Source: JAYEJW01 sp034716535 (GTDB lineage Bacteria > Pseudomonadota > Gammaproteobacteria > Chromatiales > Chromatiaceae). Taken from it: 27,188 nucleotides of DNA. Both the position numbers and the translations under genes were made by a program. Below, one piece after another: positions 1 to 8,448 of the stretch; the first letter of the stretch is position 1, and each line of letters begins with the position of its first letter. The notes under the pieces are model-generated. The model was given only the letters and a program-made list of their open reading frames with translations. It did no database searches and was not told the DNA's origin. The stretch covers positions 1 through 27,188 of the forward strand of contig JAYEJW010000513.1 in the NCBI GenBank assembly GCA_034716535.1. The letters are read 5' to 3'.

Positions 1-51
1 CTCGCCGAGCGCCAGGTTCCCGCGCCGGTCGAGTCGGTCCGGATCAACTGA
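1..51 (+). CDS. C-terminal end of an unidentified protein (partial)
   Basis: Frame 1 is open from the first base of the window and ends in TGA at 49-51, giving the tail AERQVPAPVESVRIN. Codon choice is GC-rich like the rest of the window and the stop lies about 70 bases before the next gene's start codon. Only 16 residues are visible, so neither the family nor the reality of the gene can be established from here. Confidence 0.35.
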   Translation, partial: LAERQVPAPVESVRIN

Positions 52-120
52 CCCCTTTTTCCGGCTGCCCACCGCGATTCACCCCCTAACAGTCGATCCC
101 AAACCCAAGAGGAAATAACC

Positions 121-927
121 ATGCATCGACTTCAATACCGTATCCCCTTGACCGCGGCTGCGATCACCCTGGCGATGGCGGTTTCTTCCGGTGCCCACGC
201 TTACGGCGAGGATGACGCCATCCGCGATTGCGAGAGCCGCCTTCGCAGCGAATACAATCTGAGCGATTTCCGTCATCAGAAGGCGGAGAAGCTGCCCGGC
301 GAGGGGCACAAGTACAAGGTCACGGGCGAGACCAAGATCGAGGGAGACAAGCATCCCTTCGGGTGCCAGATCGAGGACCGTCACGTCACCTCGATCGAGT
401 ACGACGGGCCGGAGCCGGAGGGCATGGGCACGGCCGAGAAGCTGGCCGTCGGTGCCGCCGCGGCGATTGCGGCAGGGCTTGTCGCGTCCGAGCTGAGCAA
501 GGACGACGAAGAGACCTCCACCTCGACGTCCGCAAGTGGGGGACTTCCGCCAGTCGACACCGTGGCAGCAGAGAAGATCCTCTCGAGCGATGAGAGCCTG
601 CAAACGCTCGAGTTTCCGAGAAGCGGCACCAAGACGGTCAGTGGACGCATCGAAGGCTACAAGACGACGGCCTTTGCGTTGCCGGTAAGCAAGGGCCAGC
701 GCCTGGAAATCGCCATGGACACCTCCAGCAGCTCCGCCTACTTCAATATCCAGGATGCCGCTGATACCAGCGGTGCGGCCCTATTCGCCGGCGAGGCCGA
801 GGGGACCAACACGGCCCTGATCCCGGTCGCCGAGGATGCCACCTACGTGATACGTCCTTTCCTGGTTCGCTCCGCGGCACGCCGCGGCTCCAAAGCCGAT
901 TACACCTTCAAGATCGAGCGTCAGTAG
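121..927 (+). CDS. exported PliG-like (g-type lysozyme inhibitor) protein with extra N-terminal domain
   Basis: The 268-residue product starts with a signal peptide (residues 1-27, likely cut after AHA). Residues 28-100 form a small domain with two cysteines (37 and 82), followed by an alanine-rich hydrophobic stretch (about 104-124) and an acidic Ser/Thr linker. Residues 165-268 resemble the periplasmic inhibitor of g-type lysozyme: SGRIEGY, SSSSAYFNI and, most characteristic, the block RPFLVRSAARR followed by YTFKIE. PliG proteins bind goose-type lysozymes in the periplasm and protect peptidoglycan. The start is backed by GAGGAA 7 bases upstream. It heads a run of four + strand genes for exported or membrane proteins. 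The role of the N-terminal domain is unknown. The PliG call rests on remembered motifs; a pre-peptidase-like beta domain is the alternative. Confidence 0.65.
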   Translation: MHRLQYRIPLTAAAITLAMAVSSGAHAYGEDDAIRDCESRLRSEYNLSDFRHQKAEKLPGEGHKYKVTGETKIEGDKHPFGCQIEDRHVTSIEYDGPEPEGMGTAEKLAVGAAAAIAAGLVASELSKDDEETSTSTSASGGLPPVDTVAAEKILSSDESLQTLEFPRSGTKTVSGRIEGYKTTAFALPVSKGQRLEIAMDTSSSSAYFNIQDAADTSGAALFAGEAEGTNTALIPVAEDATYVIRPFLVRSAARRGSKADYTFKIERQ

Positions 928-963
928 GAGATAGCGCGTGGCCGCGGCAAAAGGAGAAGATCA

Positions 964-1281
964 ATGAAGTCTTTTATCATCGCAATCGTTTTCTTGGTCA
1001 TTGGCGGCGTCGTCGGCGGCTTCGTCGCGCTCAGTGTCGGAACCGGCCTTGGCGCGGGTGTCGGTGTGGCAACAGGGTTGCAGGCCGGCGCTTGTTCGAC
1101 CCTGGAGGCGGCGAAGGCCCGGGGCCTGGTGACCGACGAGCAGTTTGACGAAGTGCTCGGAGCAGCCATGGCGCAGATCGCGGACCTTGGCGAGCTTCCG
1201 CCCGACGCGGCGCTGGCCGGCACCGCGGCGGAATGCGCCAAGGTGATCGCCGGCCTGCAGCAGGCGGGCGAGAGCCAATAG
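964..1281 (+). CDS. small membrane-anchored hypothetical protein
   Basis: This is a 105-residue protein with one strongly hydrophobic, glycine-rich segment at residues 3-40, which would be an uncleaved signal anchor or a helical hairpin. A soluble tail follows with two cysteines (C44 and C91) that could pair outside the cytoplasm. A good ribosome site (AAGGAGAAG) lies 5 bases before the ATG. It starts 36 bases after the PliG-like gene, so the two are probably co-transcribed. I do not recognise a family. Its position between exported proteins suggests an envelope role, which is inference. Confidence 0.6.
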   Translation: MKSFIIAIVFLVIGGVVGGFVALSVGTGLGAGVGVATGLQAGACSTLEAAKARGLVTDEQFDEVLGAAMAQIADLGELPPDAALAGTAAECAKVIAGLQQAGESQ

Positions 1282-1291
1282 TCGTTGTTCG

Positions 1292-1319
1292 CCCGGGCAC
1301 CACAGGGGTGGTGCCCGGG
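1292..1319 (+). terminator. strong hairpin, possible terminator or processing site
   Basis: A perfect 12-base-pair inverted repeat (cccgggcaccac / gtggtgcccggg) with a 4-base loop lies 10 bases after the stop of the preceding gene. No T-run follows, so it may slow or partly stop transcription, or protect the 3' end of the upstream message, rather than act as a classic intrinsic terminator. Confidence 0.5.
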
Positions 1320-1363
1320 GTCGAAAGAGCAATCGACCCGACATTTGTGAGGCAGAATGCTCA

Positions 1364-1747
1364 ATGAGTAACAGGTACTCCTTCGCAAGATCAGGACTCG
1401 GCTGTTTCGCCGCAGCGGCGCTGCTGTTGGGCACGGGATCGGCATCGGCAACGGCCGACGGTCCGGACTTCTACTCGGTGACGGGTGTCGCCGACGACGA
1501 TGTGTTGAACATCCGTGCGGAGCCAGACGCGCACGCGAAGAAGATCGGCGAAATCCCCCCCGACGGGACCTGCGTCCGTAACCTCGGCTGCCAGGGAGGT
1601 CTGACGTTCCGGGAGTTCACGGAGCTGACAGAAGAACAAAAAGCCAAGCGACTGAAGGAGAACCCGCGCTGGGGCAAGATCGAGTACCAGGGCGTCAATG
1701 GCTGGGTCGCAGGACGCTACCTGCGGGAGGGCACCTGCAGAGAATGA
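1364..1747 (+). CDS. exported SH3b-like domain protein
   Basis: The 127-residue product has a signal peptide (about residues 1-31, ending SASATA) and a single bacterial SH3-like domain. The typical marks are VLNIRAEPDAHAKKIGEIP near residue 47 and a closing GVNGWVAGRYLREG near residue 110. Such domains usually bind peptidoglycan or other envelope ligands. Two cysteines (in DGTCVRNLGC) sit inside the domain and a third is near the end. A GAGG ribosome site lies about 12 bases upstream of the ATG. Its 3' end is 12 bases before the GTG of the next candidate start. In context it belongs with the PliG-like protein as an envelope protein; a direct partnership is inference. Confidence 0.75.
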   Translation: MSNRYSFARSGLGCFAAAALLLGTGSASATADGPDFYSVTGVADDDVLNIRAEPDAHAKKIGEIPPDGTCVRNLGCQGGLTFREFTELTEEQKAKRLKENPRWGKIEYQGVNGWVAGRYLREGTCRE

Positions 1748-1822
1748 ACACGGCGGGCGGTGGCTTCAATCCCCCGAATCCCCCGGCGCCGAAGAATCAC
1801 AACTCACGAATCCGTCTTCATT

Positions 1823-2239
1823 TTGCACCTTACCAATATCAAGGCCACAGCGATCGCCGCCGCCATTTCGCTGAGCCTGGCTGCTCCCAGTGCCGCCATC
1901 GCTTACGACACTGCTGTTGCCTCCGGCATGTTACAGCAGGGTGCATCGGATCAGGGCGCCGAGACGGCCGGTGGCGACGAGTACCCGAACCGCTGCGAGC
2001 TTTACTCCGAAAGGGAGAAGACGCCGATTGCATCCTTGAGCTGCTGGTACTTACAGCGCCAGGACATGATCTATATCGACCTGTCCAACGGGGCTAGCTT
2101 TGCACTGAAGCCCGTCGACGACATGCCCGGGGAATACATCAACACCGCCAACAATAACAAGGTCTACAGGAAGCCCGGTCTAGGCAAGCAAGGGGCTACC
2201 TTCCAGTTCCCGATGGAATCCATCTACATCTATTACTGA
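1823..2239 (+). CDS. small exported hypothetical protein
   Basis: The reading frame is open from a GTG at 1760, but the segment from 1823 (TTG start) looks like a proper signal peptide: a short polar start, then ATAIAAAISLSLAAPSAAIA, predicted cleavage near AIA-YD. I therefore prefer 1823, giving 138 residues; starting at 1760 would add 21 arginine- and proline-rich residues. The mature part has two cysteines (in NRCELYS and SLSCWYL) and a beta-rich C-terminus containing NGASFALKP, MPGEYINT and ESIYIYY. Its layout is faintly like MliC/PliC c-type lysozyme inhibitors, but I do not see their diagnostic residues. It is the fourth gene of the + strand envelope cluster. Neither start has a strong ribosome site. 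Confidence 0.55.
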   Translation: MHLTNIKATAIAAAISLSLAAPSAAIAYDTAVASGMLQQGASDQGAETAGGDEYPNRCELYSEREKTPIASLSCWYLQRQDMIYIDLSNGASFALKPVDDMPGEYINTANNNKVYRKPGLGKQGATFQFPMESIYIYY

Positions 2240-2586
2240 CTGCGAAGGGCCTAGACGTGGCCGGACTCGGTATAAGACCCGGCAGGCACGCTCGCATGCG
2301 GTCTGCGCGAACGTGACCAGGTTTCCGCATCACTTGGACATCTCCAATCACGAGCTGCCGGTTTCCAAGCTGAGGTGCGGTTAGAGGGGCCTCTGGGGCG
2401 ACAACATCAAGGGTTGGTCCGTCCTGTTCGGATACAGGACATAAAAAGGCACGTCCGAGCCGTGTGTTGCACGTCCGCTGTCAACGATGGTGTCAAGGTA
2501 ACCGCAAGTGCAAGATCGACGAGTCGGCTTAGCGTTTGAGCGCGGGATCTCGCGTTCGAACACCCTCCATCGGCGGAGTCCACACT
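2240..2586. other. intergenic region with one hairpin
   Basis: I see no convincing gene in these 347 bases: reading frames are short and lack ribosome sites or recognisable motifs. The only clear structure is a 7-base-pair hairpin, gtcctgt / acaggac at 2421-2440 with a 6-base loop, followed by ataaaaagg. It separates the small exported-protein cluster from the AsmA-like gene and probably holds that gene's promoter, which I could not place with confidence. Confidence 0.5.
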
Positions 2587-5517
2587 ATGAAGAAGATACT
2601 GACCAGGCTCTTCCCCGCCATCCTGATACTGGCGAGCCTGTATCTGATTCCGATAAACCTGGCGCTGAACCTGCCGACGACCCGTGCCTATCTCAACAGC
2701 CTTCAGCCCGACCAGTTCGCGGTCACCTGGGAGCGCGCATGGAGCCTCTATCCGCTTCGGATCGAGTTGACCGGTGTCGCCGCGGACGGTCAGACACCCA
2801 CCGAGCAATGGCAGGTGGATGCCCGACACGCGGCGGCCTCGGTGTCGCTGCTACCGCTACTGAAGGGCGAGATCCGCGTGCACGACCTGGATCTGGCCGA
2901 TATCGACCTGCGCCTACGCCCGCGACCTAAGCCCGAGGAGGAGCAGGGCGACTTCGTAAGCTACTTCCCGGTCATCCGCAACCGTGACCCGGACGCGTTG
3001 GCAGATTCGGTGCCGGAGGAGGAAGGGGGCGCGCTGGTACTCGAGATCGACGACATCCATGTCAAAGGCGAGCACGCCTTCTGGGTCTCCCACGTCCGCG
3101 GCAGCCTTCCCGGCGAGGTCCGTGGGAGCTTCCGCATGGACACGGGAGCCGGCCGGCTCTCATTGGCCGGAGGTGCCTTGGACCTGGCCGTGCGGTCACT
3201 CCAGATCGCCGACAAGGCGCACGTGACTGACGAGGTGTCGCTCAAGGGCCGCATCGAGATCCCGCCGTTCACGCTTTCCGAGACCGAGGGGCTGGAGCTC
3301 CTTCGCGTGCCGGAGCTGGATGCCCAGATCGACCTGCCGGTGCAGGACCTGGACTTCCTGCCGTTGGTCATGCCGGTCCTGGACGCGATGGAGCTCAGCG
3401 GCCAGGGTCGCTTGCGCGGCCGTGTCGTGCTGTCCGGCGGCGAAGTGCTGCGCGGCACCGATCTGGTGGTCGAGGCCCACAAGCTGTCGATGGACCTTGG
3501 CCCCTACGACTTCAGCGGTGACGGGTTCGTCGAGATGCGAGTAGACCCTGAAGACGAGGCCCAGGCCGACCTGATCGTCCGCTTCGATCAAGTCCACGCC
3601 GCGCTGGATTCGGCCGAATCAGCAGCGAAGGATCAGCCACAGGTGCTGTTCTCGGGCCAGGGGCTGACGGCGCAGCTGCATGCAGCGGAGACCGATCCGA
3701 CCACCACCTCGAGCGCGAAACGCGCCGAGGAGCTGCTGTCGGAGGTGGACCTGAAGCTCACGTTGACCATCCCGTCGATGCAGGTCGCCGATCTTGCCGT
3801 CTACAATCGCCTGTTGCCGGACAAGTGGGGCCTGCGGCTGCTGGGGGGCGCCGGCACGGTGAGCGGCCGCCTGGCGATAGCGTCGAATGCCCTGTCGCTT
3901 GACCTCGATCTCGGCTCGGACGAAGCCGATCTGCGTTATCGGGACTACCGCACAACCACCGATCTTCAGCTTGCGTTGCGTGCTCGGGTCGACGAGGACG
4001 CCGGGGCGACTCTGCACCTGGACGGCACGTCCTTGCGGATCGACGATGTCGAAATCGCCGCCGCGAAAGTCAAAGGACCGCATGCCAAGCCTTGGAACGC
4101 CGAGCTCAAGATCGCCGATGGTGCGCTGACCCTGCCGGTGTCGGCGCAGGGCGCCAATGATGACCCGATCCCCTCCGTGGCCAAGGTCCTGCAAAACCAG
4201 GGATTCGGCGCTCTGCTTGACGGCGCCGACGGGCGCCTGTCGGCGACCTTGACCGTATCTGGGCTGGACTGGATCGCAGAGCTGCTGAACCGCCCGCTGG
4301 ACCTCAGCCTGACCGGTTCCGGCGAGCTCGACGCCGAGATCGTCCTTGCCGATGGCTGGCCGGCACGGGGTACGACGCTGACGATCCCCCGCGAGGCGCT
4401 CTCGATGGCCTTGATGGAGCATCGCGTGGATGGTCAGGGGAAGGCGAGCTTGCGCGTGGAGAAGGGCGGCGAGCACCCCCGTTTGCGCCTTGCTGTCGCC
4501 CTGGACGAGGGGCGTATGCGCAGGCAGGACGAGCCGGAGCCAAGTATCGGCGAGGTACGCATGGACGCCAAGATTCTTGTCAGCGATCCCCTCGCCGCCT
4601 CCGGCGGCACCTGGGATGTGAGCTTGCAGATCCATTCGGCCCGGGTGCGGGACATGAGCACCCACAACGCCTATCTGCCCGCGCATGCGCCGCTATCTCT
4701 TATCTCCGGCGAGGCGAGCCTTGTCGGCGACTTCCATTTCACGCCCGGCAGCGCGAAGGGCGAGCTCTTGCTACTGGCCAAAGGCGTCCGGATGGCGTTG
4801 GCCGAGGAAGAGCTGTCCGGTAACCTTCGTCTCGACTTACTGATTCGCGACGGATCTCCGGAGAACATGCGTTTCGACATCACCGGTTCGTCTTTGATGC
4901 TCGACGGCTTTCAGGTGGCCGGAGAGGTCGGCTCGGCACTGGCGCCAGACTGGCGTGCCCGGCTGCAGTTTGAAGCGACCGAAGTGCTTTGGCACAAACC
5001 CATGCACCTGGACATGACCGCGGGTATAACGATCAAGGACACCCGGCCCTTCGTGGCGATACTGGATAATGTGCGCGGTGAACATGGTTGGATCGATAAT
5101 CTGCTGACCGTCGAGGACCTGGGGGGACACATCAATCTGACCCTTGACGGAAAGAGCGCGGTTCTGTCCGACGCGATGCTCGGCAGCGAGCGGATCAACA
5201 TCGGCGCAAAGGGCCGGGCCGATCCCGATACGCGTGAAGGCATGGTCTACGTACGTTGGCGCGATCTGACCGGTGCGCTGGCGCTCCAAGGGGAGGAGAG
5301 CCATTTCGATCTCATCGATGCCCGCGACAAGTTCGATGCCTACGTGCCGGGCGCGACCGCCTTGTCAGAGGCAGGTCTCGAGGCGAAGGTTGAGGGTCTT
5401 GGCAAGCCAACCGTGCCCAGCGGTGCCGCGGCGGAAGCGGTTGGTGCCATCTCGTCACCCAAGGTCGACAACGCCCCCACGGAGCCAGAAAACCCCTTCT
5501 TGAACGAGGATCTGTGA
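2587..5517 (+). CDS. AsmA-like inner-membrane-anchored protein
   Basis: The 976-residue product begins MKKILTRLFPAILILASLYLIP, an N-terminal membrane anchor. A very long, beta-rich periplasmic region follows with alternating short hydrophobic strands (for example RIELTGVAADG, GEIRVHDLDLADIDLRLRP). This pattern is typical of the AsmA/YhdP/TamB group of bridge-like envelope proteins, which are linked to lipid traffic and outer-membrane integrity. The C-terminus is proline- and acid-rich and ends in a short polar tail. The ATG at 2587 is preferred over an in-frame start at 2536 because GGCGGAG lies just upstream and the membrane anchor then starts at residue 1. The gene stands alone with long gaps on both sides. 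Family membership is judged by architecture, so the exact subfamily is open. Confidence 0.7.
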   Translation: MKKILTRLFPAILILASLYLIPINLALNLPTTRAYLNSLQPDQFAVTWERAWSLYPLRIELTGVAADGQTPTEQWQVDARHAAASVSLLPLLKGEIRVHDLDLADIDLRLRPRPKPEEEQGDFVSYFPVIRNRDPDALADSVPEEEGGALVLEIDDIHVKGEHAFWVSHVRGSLPGEVRGSFRMDTGAGRLSLAGGALDLAVRSLQIADKAHVTDEVSLKGRIEIPPFTLSETEGLELLRVPELDAQIDLPVQDLDFLPLVMPVLDAMELSGQGRLRGRVVLSGGEVLRGTDLVVEAHKLSMDLGPYDFSGDGFVEMRVDPEDEAQADLIVRFDQVHAALDSAESAAKDQPQVLFSGQGLTAQLHAAETDPTTTSSAKRAEELLSEVDLKLTLTIPSMQVADLAVYNRLLPDKWGLRLLGGAGTVSGRLAIASNALSLDLDLGSDEADLRYRDYRTTTDLQLALRARVDEDAGATLHLDGTSLRIDDVEIAAAKVKGPHAKPWNAELKIADGALTLPVSAQGANDDPIPSVAKVLQNQGFGALLDGADGRLSATLTVSGLDWIAELLNRPLDLSLTGSGELDAEIVLADGWPARGTTLTIPREALSMALMEHRVDGQGKASLRVEKGGEHPRLRLAVALDEGRMRRQDEPEPSIGEVRMDAKILVSDPLAASGGTWDVSLQIHSARVRDMSTHNAYLPAHAPLSLISGEASLVGDFHFTPGSAKGELLLLAKGVRMALAEEELSGNLRLDLLIRDGSPENMRFDITGSSLMLDGFQVAGEVGSALAPDWRARLQFEATEVLWHKPMHLDMTAGITIKDTRPFVAILDNVRGEHGWIDNLLTVEDLGGHINLTLDGKSAVLSDAMLGSERINIGAKGRADPDTREGMVYVRWRDLTGALALQGEESHFDLIDARDKFDAYVPGATALSEAGLEAKVEGLGKPTVPSGAAAEAVGAISSPKVDNAPTEPENPFLNEDL

Positions 5518-5946
5518 AAATCCGCAGCGCACTCTTCAACGCCCAGCCTTTCGTACGGTCCGATAGGGACCGCCGTTTGGAGACGTCGGCTTTGTCAGTG
5601 GCCAAGTAAGGACCTGCCGTCTTGCAGAGGCGCCGGACGGCACTGCTCGCGCCTAGAGACCGTGACCTCCGATGCACGCGTCGGGTTGTCGGACCATGAC
5701 GCCTGCCTCGCGAGTTCCACGGCGGAAATTTGGTGTCTGCTAAGCGAGCCATTGCGGCAGATCGCGGGTCGAGCCCAGGACATCGAACGACGACCATCAC
5801 CCGCGTTGCGTCTGAGCAAAACCGATGTCCGATATCAGCGTTTTGCGGGCCTAACCCGAGGCTGGACCACCGTCTGTTCCTGGCCGTTGGAGACGGCGGC
5901 GGGGGCGCGGTACCCTGTTCACCACCTATCCTGATCGCGAGCGCCC
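5518..5946. other. non-coding, probably degenerate sequence
   Basis: These 429 bases hold only short overlapping frames on both strands without ribosome sites. The sequence has the look of decayed coding or dispersed repeat DNA, but I could not identify its source apart from the prmA remnant that starts right after it. No clean promoter or terminator stands out for the AsmA-like gene that ends at 5517. Confidence 0.45.
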
Positions 5947-6111
5947 ATGCCTTGGATTCAAGTCACCTTCTGCGCAGATTGTGAGCGGGCGCCGCTTATC
6001 GAGGCTGCCCACTAGAATGCGGGCGCGCTGGCGGTGACTCTGTGGGATGCGGAGGACGAGCCGCAACTCGAGCCACCGCCCGGCGCCACGCCCTTGTGGA
6101 GCCAGGTGTAG
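5947..6111 (+). pseudogene. prmA: N-terminal remnant of ribosomal protein L11 methyltransferase (prmA)
   Basis: Translation from the ATG at 5947 gives MPWIQVTFCADCERAP, then a stop at codon 23 (TAG), then NAGALAVTLWDAEDEP and LEPPPGATPLW, and another TAG at 6109-6111. The order MPW-I-Q-V, AGALAVTL-DAEDEP, EPPPG-TPLW is the signature opening of PrmA, which methylates ribosomal protein L11. The two in-frame stops and the loss of everything beyond about 55 codons make it a dead fragment. A functional copy, if there is one, must lie outside the window. It ends 139 bases before the aldolase/dehydrogenase start codon. Confidence 0.8.
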
Positions 6112-6182
6112 ACAGGTAACGTCAACGGCAACTGCGATGCAGGTTGTATTCTTTCCCCGTCTACTGTCCGCCATCTCGCCCA

Positions 6183-6213
6183 TTGGCATTTGCTGAGCCG
6201 AAACAGGTATTCT
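6183..6213 (+). promoter_or_regulatory. possible promoter of the aldolase/dehydrogenase gene
   Basis: TTGGCA at 6183-6188 and TATTCT at 6208-6213 are separated by 19 bases, longer than the usual 17. They lie about 40 bases upstream of the preferred start codon at 6251. The spacing makes this a weak sigma-70 candidate. Confidence 0.25.
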
Positions 6214-6250
6214 TTCGCCCCTTGCTATGCCCTGATTGGAGTCCCCCGAG

Positions 6251-8224
6251 ATGAAGAGTCTGTGGAACGACGAGGAAGCTCGCCGGTTCGAGACCGACCT
6301 GGAACTGCGGGTCTACAGCTCCCGCCTGCTGGGGCGCGATCCGTCCCTGGTGCTGCACGGCGGCGGCAACACTTCGGTGAAGATCCGCGAGACCAACCGG
6401 GTGGGGGAGGAGGAGGACATCCTCTACGTCAAGGGCTCCGGTTGGGACCTGGCCACCATCGAAGCCGCCGGCTTCACACCCATCCGCATGGCTCATCTGT
6501 TAAAGCTGGCCAAGCTGGATGCCCTGTCCGACCTGGACATGGTCAACGAGTTCAAGACCCGGCAGACCATCGCCTCCGCTCCCACGGGTTCGGTGGAGGC
6601 CATCCTGCACGCGGCTCTGCCGTACAAATACGTGGACCACACCCACGCCGACGCGGTGGTGACCGTCACCAACACCGCCGAGGGGGAGGCCCGCATCCGG
6701 GAGATCTACGGCGACGATGTGGTGGTCGTTCCTTATGTCATGCCCGGCTTCGACCTGGCGCGGCTGGTGGCCGAGCGTTTCGCCGCCGAGGCGGGTGATG
6801 GCAGCATCGGAATGGTGCTGATGAACCACGGCATGTTCTCTTTCGGCGCCACGGCGCGGGAGTCCTACGAGCGCATGATCGAGCTGGTGGAACGGGCTGA
6901 GCGCTACCTGGCTGACAACGGCGCCTGGACGTTGCCGGAGCCGGCGGCGGATGATCAAGGAGATGCCCCCGGGCTGGAACTGGCGCAACTGCGCCTGGCG
7001 GTATCCGAAGCGGCCGGTTACCCCATGCTGCTGACCAGTGACCGCGCTCCGGAGGCCATGGCCTTCTGCCGCCGCGACGACCTGGCCGCCATCAGCCAGC
7101 GCGGCCCCGCCACTCCGGACCACGTGATCCGCACCAAACGGGTGCCCATGCTGGGCCGCGACGTGAGCGCCTACGTGGACGCCTACCGGGCCTATTTCGA
7201 GGACAACGTCCCCAACGCCCGCAGTCCGGTGCAGATGCTGGACCCGGCCCCGCGGGTGATCCTGGATGCGGAGCTGGGCATGGTCACCTGCGGCAAGAGT
7301 GCCAAGGAGACCGGCATCAACGCCGACATCTACCGTCACACCACGGAGATCATCCTGCGGGCGGAGCGCCTGGGCGGCTGGCAGGCCCTGCCCGCCGGCG
7401 ACATCTTCGACGTGGAGTACTGGGAACTGGAGCAGGCCAAGCTGCGCAAGGGCAGCCGCCCGCCCATGTTCCGGGGCGAGGTGTCCCTGGTCACCGGGGC
7501 CGCCTCCGGCATCGGCAGAGCCTGTGTGGATTCTCTGCTGGCCCGGGGGGCGGCGGTGATCGGCCTGGACCTCAATCCGGAAATCGCCGAGCTGTACCCC
7601 CGCCCCGACTTCCTGGGCCTGGCCTGCGATGTGACCGACAGCGACGCCCTTCGGCAGGCCTTGGGGGTCGGCCTGCAGCGTTTCGGCGGTCTGGACATGT
7701 TGGTGCTCAACGCCGGCATGTTCCCCGGTGGCAAGCGCATCGCCGATCTAGACGACGACCTGTGGCGCCGGGTGATGGCGGTTAACCTGGACGCCAACCT
7801 GGCCCTGCTGCGCCTGTGCCATCCGCTGCTCGCCCTGGCGCCCAACAAGGGCCGGGTGGTGGTGATCGGCTCCAAGAACGTGCCGGCCCCGGGCCCGGGG
7901 GCGGCCGCCTATTCGGCCTCCAAGGCGGCGCTCAACCAGCTGGCCCGGGTGGCGGCCCTGGAGTGGGGCGGGGACGGCATCCGCATCAACTCGCTGCATC
8001 CGGACGCGGTGTTCGACACGGGACTCTGGACCGACGAGGTGCTCCAGGCCCGGGCCGACCACTACGGCATGACGGTGCAGCAGTACAAGACCAAGAATCT
8101 GCTCAAAACCGAGATCGGCTCCCACGATGTGGCGGAACTGGCCGCGGAGATGTGCGGCCCCCTGTTCGCCAGGACCACCGCCGCCCAGGTGCCGGTGGAC
8201 GGCGGCAACGACCGGGTGGTGTGA
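6251..8224 (+). CDS. bifunctional class II aldolase / short-chain dehydrogenase
   Basis: The 657-residue protein joins two catalytic units. Residues about 1-400 are a class II (RhaD/FucA-like, zinc-dependent) aldolase with HGGGNTS near residue 36 and zinc-ligand histidines in DHTHAD (H130, H132) and NHGMF (H193). Residues about 408-657 are a short-chain dehydrogenase with VTGAASGIG (from residue 414), LNAG, the catalytic Ser541, and Y554-SAS-K558. Fusions of this kind split a sugar 1-phosphate such as rhamnulose 1-phosphate and oxidise the lactaldehyde product; the substrate here is not known. The ATG at 6251 has GGAG nine bases upstream; a TTG at 6236 would add five residues. Codon use is more strongly biased to GTG/CTG/GGC than in its neighbours, and gene remnants lie on both sides, which hints at acquisition by transfer. 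No sugar transporter or kinase accompanies it. Confidence 0.88.
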   Translation: MKSLWNDEEARRFETDLELRVYSSRLLGRDPSLVLHGGGNTSVKIRETNRVGEEEDILYVKGSGWDLATIEAAGFTPIRMAHLLKLAKLDALSDLDMVNEFKTRQTIASAPTGSVEAILHAALPYKYVDHTHADAVVTVTNTAEGEARIREIYGDDVVVVPYVMPGFDLARLVAERFAAEAGDGSIGMVLMNHGMFSFGATARESYERMIELVERAERYLADNGAWTLPEPAADDQGDAPGLELAQLRLAVSEAAGYPMLLTSDRAPEAMAFCRRDDLAAISQRGPATPDHVIRTKRVPMLGRDVSAYVDAYRAYFEDNVPNARSPVQMLDPAPRVILDAELGMVTCGKSAKETGINADIYRHTTEIILRAERLGGWQALPAGDIFDVEYWELEQAKLRKGSRPPMFRGEVSLVTGAASGIGRACVDSLLARGAAVIGLDLNPEIAELYPRPDFLGLACDVTDSDALRQALGVGLQRFGGLDMLVLNAGMFPGGKRIADLDDDLWRRVMAVNLDANLALLRLCHPLLALAPNKGRVVVIGSKNVPAPGPGAAAYSASKAALNQLARVAALEWGGDGIRINSLHPDAVFDTGLWTDEVLQARADHYGMTVQQYKTKNLLKTEIGSHDVAELAAEMCGPLFARTTAAQVPVDGGNDRVV

Positions 8225-8242
8225 GAAGCCGGCATAATCCGG

Positions 8243-8400
8243 GTGAACTATCTGCACGCCAGGCAAGCGGGTAATTTCGCCGACGTCTTCAAGCACGCAT
8301 TGTTGTCGCGCCTGTTGCTCGCCATGGGACGGGACGATGCACCTTTCCTGTACCTGGAGACCCACGCCGGGGCGGGCCGCTACGAATTCGCCGAGCGGGA
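8243..8400 (+). pseudogene. rlmJ: truncated start of rlmJ (23S rRNA A2030 methyltransferase)
   Basis: Starting with GTG 18 bases after the aldolase/dehydrogenase stop, the frame reads MNYLHARQAGNFADVFKHAL and PFLYLETHAGAGRY. This matches the opening of RlmJ, including the AGN-ADV-KH block and the THAGAGRY methyl-donor site. Resemblance stops after about 52 codons (near 8400), although the frame stays open to 8596. RlmJ proteins are normally about 280 residues and the catalytic DPPYE region is absent, so this is an interrupted gene. The IS91-like transposase tail that begins less than 50 bases beyond the break is the likely cause. Confidence 0.8.
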
Positions 8401-8448
8401 CGTCGGGCGAATCCGGGATCGGACCGATGCGCCGCCAACACTACCAGA

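Noticed and set aside
2558..2572. gttcgaac-like word before the AsmA-like gene resembling a tRNA T-loop
   Set aside because: No acceptor, D or anticodon arms can be folded around it, so it is not a tRNA.
3619..4686. Long - strand open frame (355 codons) inside the AsmA-like gene
   Set aside because: It lies entirely opposite a well-supported gene, has no ribosome site and reads as Gly/Arg/Gln-rich antisense sequence typical of GC-rich DNA.
6500..7339. - strand open frame of 279 codons opposite the aldolase/dehydrogenase
   Set aside because: It is the antisense shadow of a gene with complete catalytic motifs.
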